A program made the translations under genes and the position numbers. Below, in pieces: positions 24,431-32,910 of a stretch of 64,000 bases of DNA (position 1 is the first letter of the stretch; each line of letters starts with the position of its first letter). The stretch lies in assembly GCA_016865035.1 (NCBI GenBank), contig CP018227.1:1582001-1646000 (forward strand), written 5' to 3'. Source of the stretch: Kordiimonadales bacterium IMCC3096 (GTDB lineage: Bacteria > Pseudomonadota > Alphaproteobacteria > Minwuiales > Minwuiaceae). Under the pieces are notes generated by a model that was given only the letters and a program-made list of their open reading frames with translations, did not search any database and was not told the origin of the DNA.

Positions 24431-25086
24431 CACAGGACCACCCGACAAGCCGTGACCTGCCGCTGGTGCCGGCGCAATCGGCCTTGCTGTTCATCGACGT
24501 GCAGAACTTCAGCGCCGATCCGGAGGGCGGCGAATATGAAGGCATGGACCCGGCGCATTTCGAGGAGAAGTACGGCTGGTACTTCCGTCATTTCGCCGCC
24601 GAGACCCTGCCGAACATGCAGCGGCTGCAGGGCGCCTTCCGGCGGCACGGGATCGAGGTCATGTACACGGTGATCGAAAGCCTGACCCGCGACGGGCGCG
24701 ACCGCAGCCTGGATTACAAGATCACCGGTTTCAACGTCCCCCGGGGGTCACGGGACGGGCAGGTGATCGATGCCCTGGCACCGGGGGAGGACGAGATCGT
24801 CATCCCCAAGACCTCGTCGAGTGTCTTCATCTCCACCAACATCGACTATGTGCTGCGCAACCTCGGCGTCCGGCAGCTTGTGATCAGCGGCCTGCTGACC
24901 GACCAGTGCGTCGATTCCGCCGTCCGGGACGCCTGCGATCTGGGCTACCTCGTGACGGTGGTGACGGATGCCTGCGCCACCCACAGCATGGAACGCCACG
25001 AAAGCTCGCTCGGGCTGAACCGGGGCTACTGCCGACAGATCACCACTGACGCACTGCTGGCGGAATTGGACAGAAACGAACTTTGA
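24427..25086 (+). CDS. Isochorismatase-family cysteine hydrolase
   Basis: A 219-residue cytosolic hydrolase. The catalytic triad is evident: Asp24 (LLFIDVQNF), Lys128 (VIPKTSSS) and Cys161 (LLTDQCVDSAV). Members hydrolyse amides or vinyl ethers such as N-carbamoyl compounds, nicotinamide or isochorismate. Given the formylglutamate amidohydrolase it overlaps, an amide or ureido compound is the likelier substrate; this is inference. Confidence 0.85.
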   Translation: MTQDHPTSRDLPLVPAQSALLFIDVQNFSADPEGGEYEGMDPAHFEEKYGWYFRHFAAETLPNMQRLQGAFRRHGIEVMYTVIESLTRDGRDRSLDYKITGFNVPRGSRDGQVIDALAPGEDEIVIPKTSSSVFISTNIDYVLRNLGVRQLVISGLLTDQCVDSAVRDACDLGYLVTVVTDACATHSMERHESSLGLNRGYCRQITTDALLAELDRNEL

Positions 25087-25372
25087 CGGGACTGTACGTG
25101 GGGTGCGGGCATTGCCCATTGCGGGGGCAGGCACGGCTGCTATCGTTTCAGGCTGAGAAGGTCATGCCGTTCAGGAGGGCACGCCGTCATTCTTGCCGTT
25201 GATGCGATCACCGTGGACCGCCTGCGCGACACCTCCCCCGCCGGGCACGGACAGCGCTTCACGTGCGCCGGCAAGCAGACGCCGTTCGCGCCGGTCTGGC
25301 AGGCCTCGCTTCACGAGAGCGGCAGCTATATCCTGAAACGCAACGACTGAACGCCAGCAGAAGGAGGGCATC
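25087..25372 (+). other. Gap with a possible 54-codon coding remnant
   Basis: No clear gene, but the frame ending at the stop at 25348-25350 reads plausibly (GQRFTCAGKQTPFAPVWQAS, then LHESGSYILKRND) and codon choice resembles the neighbours. A perfect AGGAGG at 25173-25178 precedes it, yet the only nearby candidate starts are non-standard (ATT at 25189, GTG at 25213). It may be a remnant or a small protein with a rare start. The rest of the gap holds only the pxpA ribosome-binding site (AGAAGGAGG near 25360). Confidence 0.3.
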
Positions 25373-26110
25373 ATGGCCGTCGAGATCAACTGCGACATGG
25401 GCGAGAGCTTCGGGCTCTACAAGATGGGTGACGACGAGGGGCTGATGCCCTTCATCACCGTGGCAAACGTTGCCTGCGGCTTCCATGGCTCCGACTTCAA
25501 CCACATGCGCGAGACGGTGCGCCTGGCCAAGCGCCACGGCGTCCGGGTCGGCGCGCATCCGTCCCTGCCCGACCTGCAGGGCTTCGGCCGTCGCGAGATG
25601 AAGATGGAACGCGAGGAAATGGCCAACTGCCTGATCTACCAGATCGGCGCGCTGAAGGGCTTCCTGGAAGCCGAGGGCATGAGCCTCAATCACATCAAGC
25701 CGCATGGCTCGCTCTACGGCATGGCGGCGAAGCAGGGACATATCGCCCATGCCGTCGCCGACGCGGCGGACGTGTTCAAGGTGCCGCTGTTCGGCATGAT
25801 CGGCACGCTGCATGAGGAGATCTATCCCGCGCGCGGTCATGAGCTGGTCGCGGAGTATTACGCCGACCTGTTCTATGGCGATGCCGGCAACCTGCTAGTC
25901 ACCCGCGTGCATGACCCTGTGGACCCGGAAGACTCCGCCGCCCGCGCCATCCGCGCGGTGACGGAAGGCAAGACGCTTTCCACCGGCGGTGTCGATGTCG
26001 CCGTGCGCGCCGACAGCATCTGCGTCCATTCCGACACACCCAACGCCCAGGCAGTGGCGGAAGCAGTGAATGCCGCGATCCGCCCCTACATGGCCCAGGC
26101 GGCCGAGTAA
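25373..26110 (+). CDS. pxpA: 5-Oxoprolinase subunit A homologue (LamB/YcsF family)
   Basis: A 245-residue member of the LamB/YcsF family. It opens with the signature INCDMGESFG, then ANVACGFHG, RVGAHPSLPD, NHIKPHGSLYG and a C-terminal ICVHSDTPNA. In PxpABC-type 5-oxoprolinase this subunit works with PxpB and PxpC to open 5-oxoproline to glutamate with ATP. Here genes for a biotin carrier and a biotin carboxylase lie between pxpA and pxpBC, which suggests a biotin-dependent variant. An AAGGAGG ribosome-binding site precedes the ATG. Confidence 0.92.
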   Translation: MAVEINCDMGESFGLYKMGDDEGLMPFITVANVACGFHGSDFNHMRETVRLAKRHGVRVGAHPSLPDLQGFGRREMKMEREEMANCLIYQIGALKGFLEAEGMSLNHIKPHGSLYGMAAKQGHIAHAVADAADVFKVPLFGMIGTLHEEIYPARGHELVAEYYADLFYGDAGNLLVTRVHDPVDPEDSAARAIRAVTEGKTLSTGGVDVAVRADSICVHSDTPNAQAVAEAVNAAIRPYMAQAAE

Positions 26111-26136
26111 CAGTCCCAACCAGAGGAATCCATTCC

Positions 26137-26373
26137 ATGGCCGAACAGATCGTTTCCCCGCTTCCCGGCACCTTCTACCGCAAGCCCTCACCCGATGAGC
26201 CGAACTTCAAGAACGAGGGCGACACGGTGGCCGTCGGCGACGTGATCGGGCTGGTGGAGGTCATGAAGACCTTCAACGAGGTGAAGGCCGACAAGGCCGG
26301 CACCATCGCCAGCTTCGTTGCCGACAATGAGGAGGCCGTCATGGCCGGTCAGCCTCTGGTCGAACTGGGCTGA
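26137..26373 (+). CDS. Biotin carboxyl carrier domain protein (AccB-like)
   Basis: A 78-residue stand-alone biotinyl domain. Lys44 in EVMKT is the biotinylation site, and the SPLPGTFYRKPSPDE opening and GQPLVELG end frame the usual barrel. It is much shorter than AccB of acetyl-CoA carboxylase, lacking the N-terminal extension. It lies 26 bases after pxpA and ten before the biotin carboxylase, so it should carry carboxybiotin between that enzyme and a carboxyltransferase, most simply PxpB/PxpC. Confidence 0.92.
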   Translation: MAEQIVSPLPGTFYRKPSPDEPNFKNEGDTVAVGDVIGLVEVMKTFNEVKADKAGTIASFVADNEEAVMAGQPLVELG

Positions 26374-26383
26374 TCGCGATCTC

Positions 26384-27745
26384 ATGGCCATCAGCAAGCT
26401 TCTGATCGCGAACCGTGGCGAAATCGCCGTCCGGATCATCCGGGCGGCGCAGGCGCTGGGCATACGGACCGTGCAGGCGCACAGCATGGCGGACGCCGAT
26501 TCGCTGGCCGTGCAGCTGGCGGATGAGGCCGTGAACATCGGCCCGCCACATGCCGCCAAATCCTACCTGAAGGTGGATGCGGTGCTGGAGGCGGCGAAGT
26601 CCAGCGGCGCCGATGCCGTCCATCCGGGCTATGGCTTCCTGTCCGAGAATGCGGCTTTCGCAAGGGCGGTGGAGGATGCGGGCCTGATCTTCGTCGGCCC
26701 GAAGCCGGAAACCATTTCCCGGCTGGGCGACAAGGCGGCGGCCCGCGCGGCGGCGGAGGCGGCGGGCGTGCCCACTGTTCCGGGCAGCGAGGGACTGATC
26801 GATTCCGTCGATGCGGCGCGGGATGCGGCGGAGCGCATCGGCTACCCGGTGATGATCAAGGCGTCAGCCGGCGGCGGCGGACGGGGCATCAAGATCGCGG
26901 AGAACGCGGACGAGCTGGCCAAGCTGGTCTCCCAGGCCCGGTCGGAGGCGCAGGCCGCCTTCGGCGACGGCAGCCTCTACATGGAAAAGCTGGTACGCAA
27001 CGCACGCCATATCGAGGTTCAGGTGCTGGGCGACGGCACGGACGCGGTGCACTGCTTCGAGCGTGAATGCTCCATGCAGCGCCGCCGCCAGAAGGTCTGG
27101 GAGGAAGCGCCCTCCGCCGCGCTGGACGACGCCAAGCGCCAGGCCATCTGCACCTCTGCGGTGGATCTGGCACGCTCCGTCGGCTATCGCGGTGCCGGGA
27201 CGCTGGAGTATCTCTACGACGATGCCAGCGGCGAATTCTACTTCATCGAGATGAACACCCGCATCCAGGTGGAGCACCCGGTGACGGAGATGATCACCGG
27301 CATCGACCTGGTGCAGGAGATGATCCGTATCGCCGGGGGCGAGAAACTGCGCCTGAAGCAGGACGACATCCGCCTGAACGGCCACGCCATCGAATGCCGG
27401 ATCAATGCGGAGGATCCGTCGAACGGCTTCATGCCCGCGCCGGGAACGGTGGAGCGGCTGGTGGTGCCTGCGGCGGATCATGTCCGTTTCGACACCCTGC
27501 TGTACGAGGGCTATACGATTCCGCCCTTCTACGACTCCCTGCTGGGCAAGCTGATCGTGCACGGCCCGGACCGTGCGACGGCGATCGACCGCATGGCGGC
27601 GGCACTCGACGGGCTGACCATCGACGGCTTCAAGACCACAGTCGCCCTGCACAAGGCGCTGGCCCGGTCGGCGGACGTCCGCGCGAACGCCATCCACACG
27701 CAATATCTCGAGCCCTGGCTCGAGGCCCATCCCATTCCGTCCTGA
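26384..27745 (+). CDS. Biotin carboxylase (AccC-like)
   Basis: A 453-residue ATP-grasp enzyme that carboxylates biotin with bicarbonate and ATP. It has the N-terminal LLIANRGEIAVRIIRAA, HPGYGFLSENAAFA, the glycine-rich ATP lid ASAGGGGRGIK (160-170), catalytic EMNTRIQVEHPVTE and a C-terminal biotin-carboxylase domain. Length equals AccC. No acetyl-CoA carboxyltransferase gene is near. Its place within a pxp operon suggests it serves the PxpB/PxpC pair, as the BC domain does in urea carboxylase. Confidence 0.93.
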   Translation: MAISKLLIANRGEIAVRIIRAAQALGIRTVQAHSMADADSLAVQLADEAVNIGPPHAAKSYLKVDAVLEAAKSSGADAVHPGYGFLSENAAFARAVEDAGLIFVGPKPETISRLGDKAAARAAAEAAGVPTVPGSEGLIDSVDAARDAAERIGYPVMIKASAGGGGRGIKIAENADELAKLVSQARSEAQAAFGDGSLYMEKLVRNARHIEVQVLGDGTDAVHCFERECSMQRRRQKVWEEAPSAALDDAKRQAICTSAVDLARSVGYRGAGTLEYLYDDASGEFYFIEMNTRIQVEHPVTEMITGIDLVQEMIRIAGGEKLRLKQDDIRLNGHAIECRINAEDPSNGFMPAPGTVERLVVPAADHVRFDTLLYEGYTIPPFYDSLLGKLIVHGPDRATAIDRMAAALDGLTIDGFKTTVALHKALARSADVRANAIHTQYLEPWLEAHPIPS

Positions 27746-27771
27746 CGCAATCCAGAGGAGGTTCTCTCTCA

Positions 27772-28641
27772 ATGGAATCCAGATACACCTTCGGCGGTGA
27801 CGAGCACGTCTTCTGCGAGGTCGATACCGAAATGTCGCTGGAGGCGTTCTTCAAGAGCCTCTCCATGACCAATGCGGTGCGCGAAAGCCAGATCCGTGGT
27901 GTCACCGAGATCTGTCCCGCCAATGCCTCGTTCCAGATCAAGTTCGACCCGGACATCATCAAGCCCGACGACATGCTGGCAGAGATCAAGAAGCTGGAAG
28001 TCCAGGCGGAGAGCGCTGAATCGTCCATGGACACCCGCATCGTCGAGGTGCCGGTGCTCTACAACGATCCCTGGACGCACGAGACACTGATGCGGTTCCG
28101 GGAACGGCACCAGGACCCGAGCGGCACCGATCTGGACTATTCGGCCAGGATCAACGGCTATGACACGGTGGACGACTTCATCGCCGCCCATTCCGGTTCG
28201 CCCTGGTTCGTGTCCATGGTGGGTTTCGTGGCAGGTCTGCCGTTCCTGTATCAGACGGTGGAACGCGAGAAACAGATCGAGGTGCCGAAGTATCTCCGTC
28301 CCCGCACCGACACGCCGAAGCTGACGGTTGGCTACGGCGGCTGTTTCAGCTGCATCTATTCCGTGCGCGGCGCGGGCGGGTACCAGATGTTCGGCGTGAC
28401 GCCGATGCCGATCTTCGACCCGCAGCAGCGGATCAAGTACCTGCAGGACTTCATGATCTTCTTCAAGCCGGGCGACCTGGTGAAATTCTCCCCCATCGAC
28501 CGCGACACCTATGACGCGGCGGTCGAGGCGGTGGAAGCCAACGAATTCGAGCCGAAGATCCGCGACGTGCGCTTCTCCCTCGACGAGTTCAACGCCGACA
28601 TCAATGCTTGCAACGCCAAGCTGGAGGGAGCACTGAAATGA
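27772..28641 (+). CDS. pxpB: 5-Oxoprolinase subunit B homologue (KipI / carboxyltransferase domain 1)
   Basis: A 289-residue protein of the allophanate hydrolase subunit 1/KipI family. The C-terminal part has the family core FVAGLPFLYQT, GYGGCFSCIYSVRGAGGYQMFGVTP and FKPGDLVKFSPIDR. It is longer than the usual stand-alone KipI/PxpB by roughly 50 residues, mostly at both ends, closer to the corresponding domain of urea carboxylase. AGAGGAGG precedes ATG 27772. Its stop overlaps pxpC (ATGA). Confidence 0.88.
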   Translation: MESRYTFGGDEHVFCEVDTEMSLEAFFKSLSMTNAVRESQIRGVTEICPANASFQIKFDPDIIKPDDMLAEIKKLEVQAESAESSMDTRIVEVPVLYNDPWTHETLMRFRERHQDPSGTDLDYSARINGYDTVDDFIAAHSGSPWFVSMVGFVAGLPFLYQTVEREKQIEVPKYLRPRTDTPKLTVGYGGCFSCIYSVRGAGGYQMFGVTPMPIFDPQQRIKYLQDFMIFFKPGDLVKFSPIDRDTYDAAVEAVEANEFEPKIRDVRFSLDEFNADINACNAKLEGALK

Positions 28642-29603
28642 TCAAGGTTCTCAATCCCGGCCTCGCCACCAGCGTCCAGGACATGGGACGTCACGGCTAT
28701 TACCACCTGGGCATCCCGCAGTCGGGCGGCATGGACCAGCTTGCACTGCAGGCCGCCAACCTGCTGGTCGGCAATGCGTCCGACGCCGCCGTTCTGGAAG
28801 CCACCTTCATGGGTCCGGAACTGGAGTTCACCGCCGACGCGGTGGTCGCCGTCACCGGTGCCGCCATGACGCCGAAGGTCGATGGCGCGGAACAGGCCAA
28901 CTGGGAGTCCTTCGCGGTCAAGGCCGGACAGGTCCTCAGCTTTGACTATCTGAAGGGGGGTGCCCGCGCCTATATCGCCATCTCCGGCGGTATCGACGTG
29001 CCCGTCGTTCTGGGCAGCCGTTCCACCTACACGCTGGGGGCACTCGGCGGCTTTCAGGGCCGCCCGCTGGCAGCAGGCGACGAAGTGCCCGTCGGTCAGG
29101 GCAAGGGCACGGCAGGCCGTTCGCTCGACGCTTCGCTGCGCCGCGCACCGGGCTCGCCTGCGGAGATCCGCGTCCTGCCGGGTATCTACTGGCACTGGGT
29201 CACCGACAAGTCGGGGGCGCAGTTCTACGAGGACACCTGGAAGGTGGCGCCGGAGGCTGATCGCATCGGCTACCGCTTCCGCGGCGGCAGGCCGATCGAG
29301 TTCACGGAGCGGGAACGTCCGTTCGGTGCGGGCTCCGATCCGTCGAACATCGTCGATGGCTGCTATCCCTATGGCTCCATCCAGGTCCCCGGCGGCACGG
29401 AACCGATCATCCTGCATCGCGATGCGGTGTCGGGCGGCGGCTACTTCATGCTCGGCACGGTGATCTCCGCCGACATGGACCTGATCGGCCAGATGCAGCC
29501 GCATACGCCGACGCAGTTCGTCAAGGTCACGATGGACGAGGCCCTGCAAGCCCGCGCCGACCGCACTGCCCTGATCGGACGCATTCACGAGGCACTGGCG
29601 TAA
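28638..29603 (+). CDS. pxpC: 5-Oxoprolinase subunit C homologue (KipA / biotin-dependent carboxyltransferase)
   Basis: A 321-residue member of the KipA/allophanate hydrolase subunit 2 family. It shows VLNPGLATSVQDMGRHGYYHLGIPQSGGMDQ at the start (given here in parts: NPGLATSVQD, GIPQSGGMD), AYIAISGGIDVPVVLGSRST in the middle and SDPSNIVDGCYPYGSIQVP near the C-terminus. With PxpB it forms the carboxyltransferase-like heterodimer of 5-oxoprolinase or, in urea carboxylase, the carboxyltransferase domain. It ends the operon; a hairpin follows. Confidence 0.9.
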   Translation: MIKVLNPGLATSVQDMGRHGYYHLGIPQSGGMDQLALQAANLLVGNASDAAVLEATFMGPELEFTADAVVAVTGAAMTPKVDGAEQANWESFAVKAGQVLSFDYLKGGARAYIAISGGIDVPVVLGSRSTYTLGALGGFQGRPLAAGDEVPVGQGKGTAGRSLDASLRRAPGSPAEIRVLPGIYWHWVTDKSGAQFYEDTWKVAPEADRIGYRFRGGRPIEFTERERPFGAGSDPSNIVDGCYPYGSIQVPGGTEPIILHRDAVSGGGYFMLGTVISADMDLIGQMQPHTPTQFVKVTMDEALQARADRTALIGRIHEALA

Positions 29604-29626
29604 GCCAGCACCCCTGATTGACGCGA

Positions 29627-29667
29627 CCGCATCTGCCTGTTCCACCGGAAGGGGCAGGCAGATGCGG
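29627..29667. terminator. Long hairpin between convergent pxpC and MaoC genes
   Basis: Perfect 13-bp arms CCGCATCTGCCTG (29627-29639) and CAGGCAGATGCGG (29655-29667) with a 15-base loop. It lies between two stop codons and probably limits readthrough in both directions, though there is no T-tract. Confidence 0.55.
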
Positions 29668-29693
29668 CTGTGAGACCCGGGCGTCGGCAGGTT

Positions 29694-30173
29694 TCAGGGG
29701 GTCGTGACACCGTTGGTGGGATCGCCCGCGGCGAGCATCTCCTTCAGCCGCTGTCGCTGGTTCGCGTCCGGCAGCACGCCGGTCGTCTCCGCCTCCAGGA
29801 CCGTGACACCCGCTTCGTTGACGATGGTGACCTCGGCCCTGGCATGCCCGCTTCCGTCGACCTCGCGTATGATCCAGGTGCAGGTCAGGGTCTCTTCCGG
29901 ATAGACGGGACGCCGGAACCGGAACGACATGTCCCTGGCCAGCCAGCCGATCTGGCCGCCGATCTCCGTGACCAGACTGCCTGTCAGCAGGCCATGGGCG
30001 ATGGGCCCCCGCATGCCCTTCAGCGCCGCATAGTCGCTGTCGCAATGCACGGGATTGTAGTCCCGGGAAAGGCTGGCGAAGGCCGCGATTTCCGGGCCGC
30101 TGAAACGGCGCGTTACCTCGAACCGGTCGCCTTCGCGAATGCCGTCAGCCGCGCGCGCCCTCAAGTCCGTCAT
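29694..30173 (-). CDS. MaoC-family (R)-specific enoyl-CoA hydratase-like protein
   Basis: A 159-residue hot-dog-fold hydratase. The hydratase-2 motif is clear: Asp38-x4-His43 in SRDYNPVHCD, followed by IAHGLLTGSLV. Small enzymes of this type (PhaJ-like) hydrate trans-2-enoyl-CoA to (R)-3-hydroxyacyl-CoA, linking beta-oxidation to PHA. The gene lies 31 bases downstream of the DUF3501 gene and in the same direction, which may be incidental. The phaZ gene at 51 kb shows the strain handles PHA. Confidence 0.85.
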   Translation of the reverse strand: MTDLRARAADGIREGDRFEVTRRFSGPEIAAFASLSRDYNPVHCDSDYAALKGMRGPIAHGLLTGSLVTEIGGQIGWLARDMSFRFRRPVYPEETLTCTWIIREVDGSGHARAEVTIVNEAGVTVLEAETTGVLPDANQRQRLKEMLAAGDPTNGVTTP

Positions 30174-30204
30174 GGATGTTCCTCGCGCGGGCCGCGTCAG
30201 GCAC

Positions 30205-30807
30205 TCAGGTCAGATCCTCGGCCAGCGACGCAATCTGATCGGCGGTCAGCCCGGCCATGTGATTGTAGTTCGGGTGGCTGATCCTCAACTGCACTTCGGC
30301 GGAGCCGTCCTTCAGGCTGGCGGCCTGCGCATCGGACAGGCTGAAGACGAAGAAGTGCACCGACGAGGCCTTGCCGTCGGCGTTGGTGCGGTCCAGGTCG
30401 TCATCGGCCTCCCCCTTCACCGCCTCGCCATTGATCACCAGGGCGACCTCATGCTCGATCCCGCCCAGCCGCGAAAGTTCCCGGTGGCGACGCACCGGAT
30501 CCTCGATCTGCAGCATCATGGTGGCGGTCAGCGTGCGGCCGGAGGGGACCAGCGGCGCATAGGCCTCCAGCTCCTCCACCAGCTGCTCGGCACCACCGCC
30601 CTCGACCCGCAGCATCTCCTGAACCTGCCACCACATGGTGAAGTAGCTCTCGAAGAAGACGGAGGCGAAGGGGCCGACGTCGACACGGCGGTGCTGCTTG
30701 TGCGTCCGCAGTTCGGCCTGCAGCGCCGTGCGCTCCGCGTCGAAGCGGGCGGGGGGCAGGATGTGCTCGGCGAGCAGCGATGTATGGCGTTCGATCATTT
30801 CACTCAC
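30205..30807 (-). CDS. DUF3501 family protein
   Basis: A 200-residue soluble protein matching DUF3501: ILPPARFDAERTALQAELRTHKQHRRVDVGPF (in part: RTHKQHRRVDVGPF), FESYFTMWWQVQEMLR and the C-terminal SHPNYNHMAGLTADQIASLAEDL. It has conserved His and Glu but no Cys, so it may bind metal without Fe-S. Its function is unknown. It stands after the Fe-S oxidoreductase and rubrerythrin genes, a trio that recurs in many proteobacteria and suggests peroxide or oxygen defence under iron control. Confidence 0.85.
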   Translation of the reverse strand: MSEMIERHTSLLAEHILPPARFDAERTALQAELRTHKQHRRVDVGPFASVFFESYFTMWWQVQEMLRVEGGGAEQLVEELEAYAPLVPSGRTLTATMMLQIEDPVRRHRELSRLGGIEHEVALVINGEAVKGEADDDLDRTNADGKASSVHFFVFSLSDAQAASLKDGSAEVQLRISHPNYNHMAGLTADQIASLAEDLT

Positions 30808-30858
30808 TCTTGCTTGTCTGGCACTCTTTCCGGTCGGGCAGTCGAACCGGCGCGCTGG

Positions 30859-32208
30859 TCACAGCAGGCCGCAGGCCTTCGCGAACAGCTCCACCGGATG
30901 GCTGGCGACCGAAGGCGGTGCCTTGAAGGTATCCGGGTTCTCGGCGTTCAGCCGCTCCATGCCCTGCAGCATGTGCACACCGGCCAGCGGACATTCGGAG
31001 GCCACATGGGCCTTGTCCTCACGTCCCGCAGCACGGGCCGCGTTCTTGCCGACCTTCAGCGCGGTCTCGAAATTGTCCTTCTTGATGCCCCAGCTGCCGC
31101 CGTGACCGGAACAGCGCTCGATGATCTTCAGTTCCATGTCCGGGATCAGCCGCAGCATGTCCGCCGCCTTCTGGCCCATGTTCTGGGCGCGGGCATGGCA
31201 GGCCAGATGCAGGCTGACGCCGCCGTCCAGGGGTTTCGGTTCCGCCGCCAGCCCTTCGTTGCGGGCAATGTCGACGACATATTCGGCAACATCCTTCGTC
31301 GCCTTCGACAGGCGCGCGACGTCCGGATCATCGGGCAGCAGCAGCGGCCATTCGAACTTCAGCATCAGCGCGCAGGACGGCACCAGACCGATGACGTCAT
31401 AGCCATCCTCGATCCAGGGCTTCATGGCCAGCGCCACGTTCTTCGCACGCCGCGCCACATCGTCCAGGTCGCCCTGTTCCAGTTGGGGCATGCCACAGCA
31501 TTCGGGGTAGACCACTTCGGTCTCGACGCCGTTCGCGGCCAGGATGGCCTGGGTGGCAATGCCGATGCCCGGATTGTTGTAGTTCACGAAGCAGGTGGCA
31601 TAGAGCACCGCCTTGCGCGCCGCCGCCGGTGCGTCCGTATTGCGGGCAGGCGGATGGGCGGCATGGGCCGTGAAGCTCTTCGCATGGAACTTCGGCAGTT
31701 CCGCGTTCCGGTCCACGTCGGCGATGTCTTCCAGGATCGGGCGGGTGATCCGGTTGCCCCGGTCCGTCGCCCAGTTGGCGATCCCGGATGTCATGCCCGC
31801 CAGCTTGCCGTTGCGGTCGGTCTTCGTCATCTGGCGGTCCCAGAACGGCGTCTTGCCGTCCCGGTGTTCCGTTGCGCGATAGCGCAGCATCAGATGCGGA
31901 AAATCGAGCTGGAACTCATGCGGCGGCGTATAGGGGCAGGTGGACATGAAGCACATGTCACACAGCGTGCAGGCATCGACCACCGGCTTGAAATCGGCGG
32001 AATCGACGGTGTCGAGTTCCCCCGACTCGCTCTCGTCGATCAGGTCGAACAGGCGCGGAAAACTGTCGCAGAGATTGAAGCACAGGCGACAGCCGTGACA
32101 GATGTCGAACACCCGCCGCAGTTCCGCGTCGATTGCCTCCTTGTTGTAGAAATCAGCACTCTGCCAGTCGAGCGGATGCCGCTCCGGCGCGCCAAGGCCG
32201 CCTTCCAT
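30859..32208 (-). CDS. Fe-S oxidoreductase with two 4Fe-4S clusters and CCG-type domain
   Basis: A 449-residue GlpC/HdrD-like protein. Cluster I ligands are Cys37, 40, 43 and 47 ([11 protein letters not shown]); cluster II Cys80, 83, 86 and 91 ([12 protein letters not shown]). Cys-rich modules of heterodisulfide-reductase type follow ([13 protein letters not shown] and [11 protein letters not shown]). No membrane segment is seen. It probably passes electrons to or from rubrerythrin, whose gene lies just upstream and is oriented the same way. A hairpin at 32369-32392 separates them, so it may be expressed at a lower level than rubrerythrin. Confidence 0.9.
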   Translation of the reverse strand: MEGGLGAPERHPLDWQSADFYNKEAIDAELRRVFDICHGCRLCFNLCDSFPRLFDLIDESESGELDTVDSADFKPVVDACTLCDMCFMSTCPYTPPHEFQLDFPHLMLRYRATEHRDGKTPFWDRQMTKTDRNGKLAGMTSGIANWATDRGNRITRPILEDIADVDRNAELPKFHAKSFTAHAAHPPARNTDAPAAARKAVLYATCFVNYNNPGIGIATQAILAANGVETEVVYPECCGMPQLEQGDLDDVARRAKNVALAMKPWIEDGYDVIGLVPSCALMLKFEWPLLLPDDPDVARLSKATKDVAEYVVDIARNEGLAAEPKPLDGGVSLHLACHARAQNMGQKAADMLRLIPDMELKIIERCSGHGGSWGIKKDNFETALKVGKNAARAAGREDKAHVASECPLAGVHMLQGMERLNAENPDTFKAPPSVASHPVELFAKACGLL

Positions 32209-32368
32209 CTGTCATCTCCACCGTGATTCAGATTGCCGGGGCTGATCATCACGACAGCCGCGTCGGCGTGTCGAGCATGCAGGTATCTCCGTACCCGCAT
32301 ACACGATATCGGTCGTCCGCTGACCTGCTGACGGGCTACGGACCAGTGCAGCCCGCCACAGGAATGAT

Positions 32369-32392
32369 CGGGGGCGACGGATGCCGCCCCCG
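32369..32392 (-). terminator. Hairpin between rubrerythrin and Fe-S oxidoreductase genes
   Basis: CGGGGGCG and CGCCCCCG form a perfect 8-bp stem with an 8-base loop just after the rubrerythrin stop. In the transcribed (minus) direction no U-run follows, so partial termination or 3'-end stabilisation is more likely than a full stop. The remaining part of this 193-base gap (32209-32368) holds nothing I can assign. Confidence 0.5.
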
Positions 32393-32401
32393 AAAATCCG
32401 G

Positions 32402-32818
32402 TCAGCCCATCGAGTCGAGAGCCTTCTGGAAACGACCGGCGTGGCTCTTCTCTGCCTTCGCCAGGGTCTCGAACCAGTCGGCAATCTCGTCGAAGCCTTC
32501 GTCGCGCGCGGTCTTCGCCATACCCGGATACATGTCCGTGTACTCATGCGTCTCGCCCGCGATGGCGGCCTTCAGATTGGCTTCCGTGGAGCCGATCGGC
32601 TCACCCGTCGCCGGGTCGCCCACTTCCTCCAGGAACTTCAGATGGCCGTGCGCATGGCCCGTCTCGCCCTCGGCGGTCGAGCGGAAGACGCTGGAGACAT
32701 CGTTGTAACCTTCGACGTCAGCCTTCTGCGCGAAATACAGGTAGCGGCGGTTTGCCTGGGATTCGCCCGCAAAGGCTTCCTTCAGGCTCTGTTCAGTCTT
32801 CGAACCCTTGAGCGACAT
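32402..32818 (-). CDS. Rubrerythrin (diiron domain only)
   Basis: A 138-residue ferritin-like diiron protein that reduces hydrogen peroxide. The four helices carry the iron ligands: [41 protein letters not shown] and AEKSHAGRF. The C-terminal rubredoxin domain of classical rubrerythrin is absent, so electrons must come from elsewhere, plausibly from the Fe-S protein encoded downstream. ATG 32818 has GAGGAGGAGG upstream. Its promoter carries an Irr-box-like palindrome. Confidence 0.93.
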   Translation of the reverse strand: MSLKGSKTEQSLKEAFAGESQANRRYLYFAQKADVEGYNDVSSVFRSTAEGETGHAHGHLKFLEEVGDPATGEPIGSTEANLKAAIAGETHEYTDMYPGMAKTARDEGFDEIADWFETLAKAEKSHAGRFQKALDSMG

Positions 32819-32879
32819 GACCTTGTCCTCCTCCTCATGATGACGTGCCGGATGTTCATCCTGAACAGCCGACATACCA

Positions 32880-32907
32880 ATTATGGGGTCTGGCGAGACA
32901 AGGTCAA
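32880..32907 (-). promoter_or_regulatory. Sigma-70-like promoter of rubrerythrin
   Basis: On the minus strand -35 TTGACC (32907-32902) and -10 CATAAT (32885-32880), each five of six consensus, are separated by 16 bases. Transcription would start near 32873, giving a leader of about 55 bases before ATG 32818. Confidence 0.65.
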
Positions 32908-32910
32908 TAG

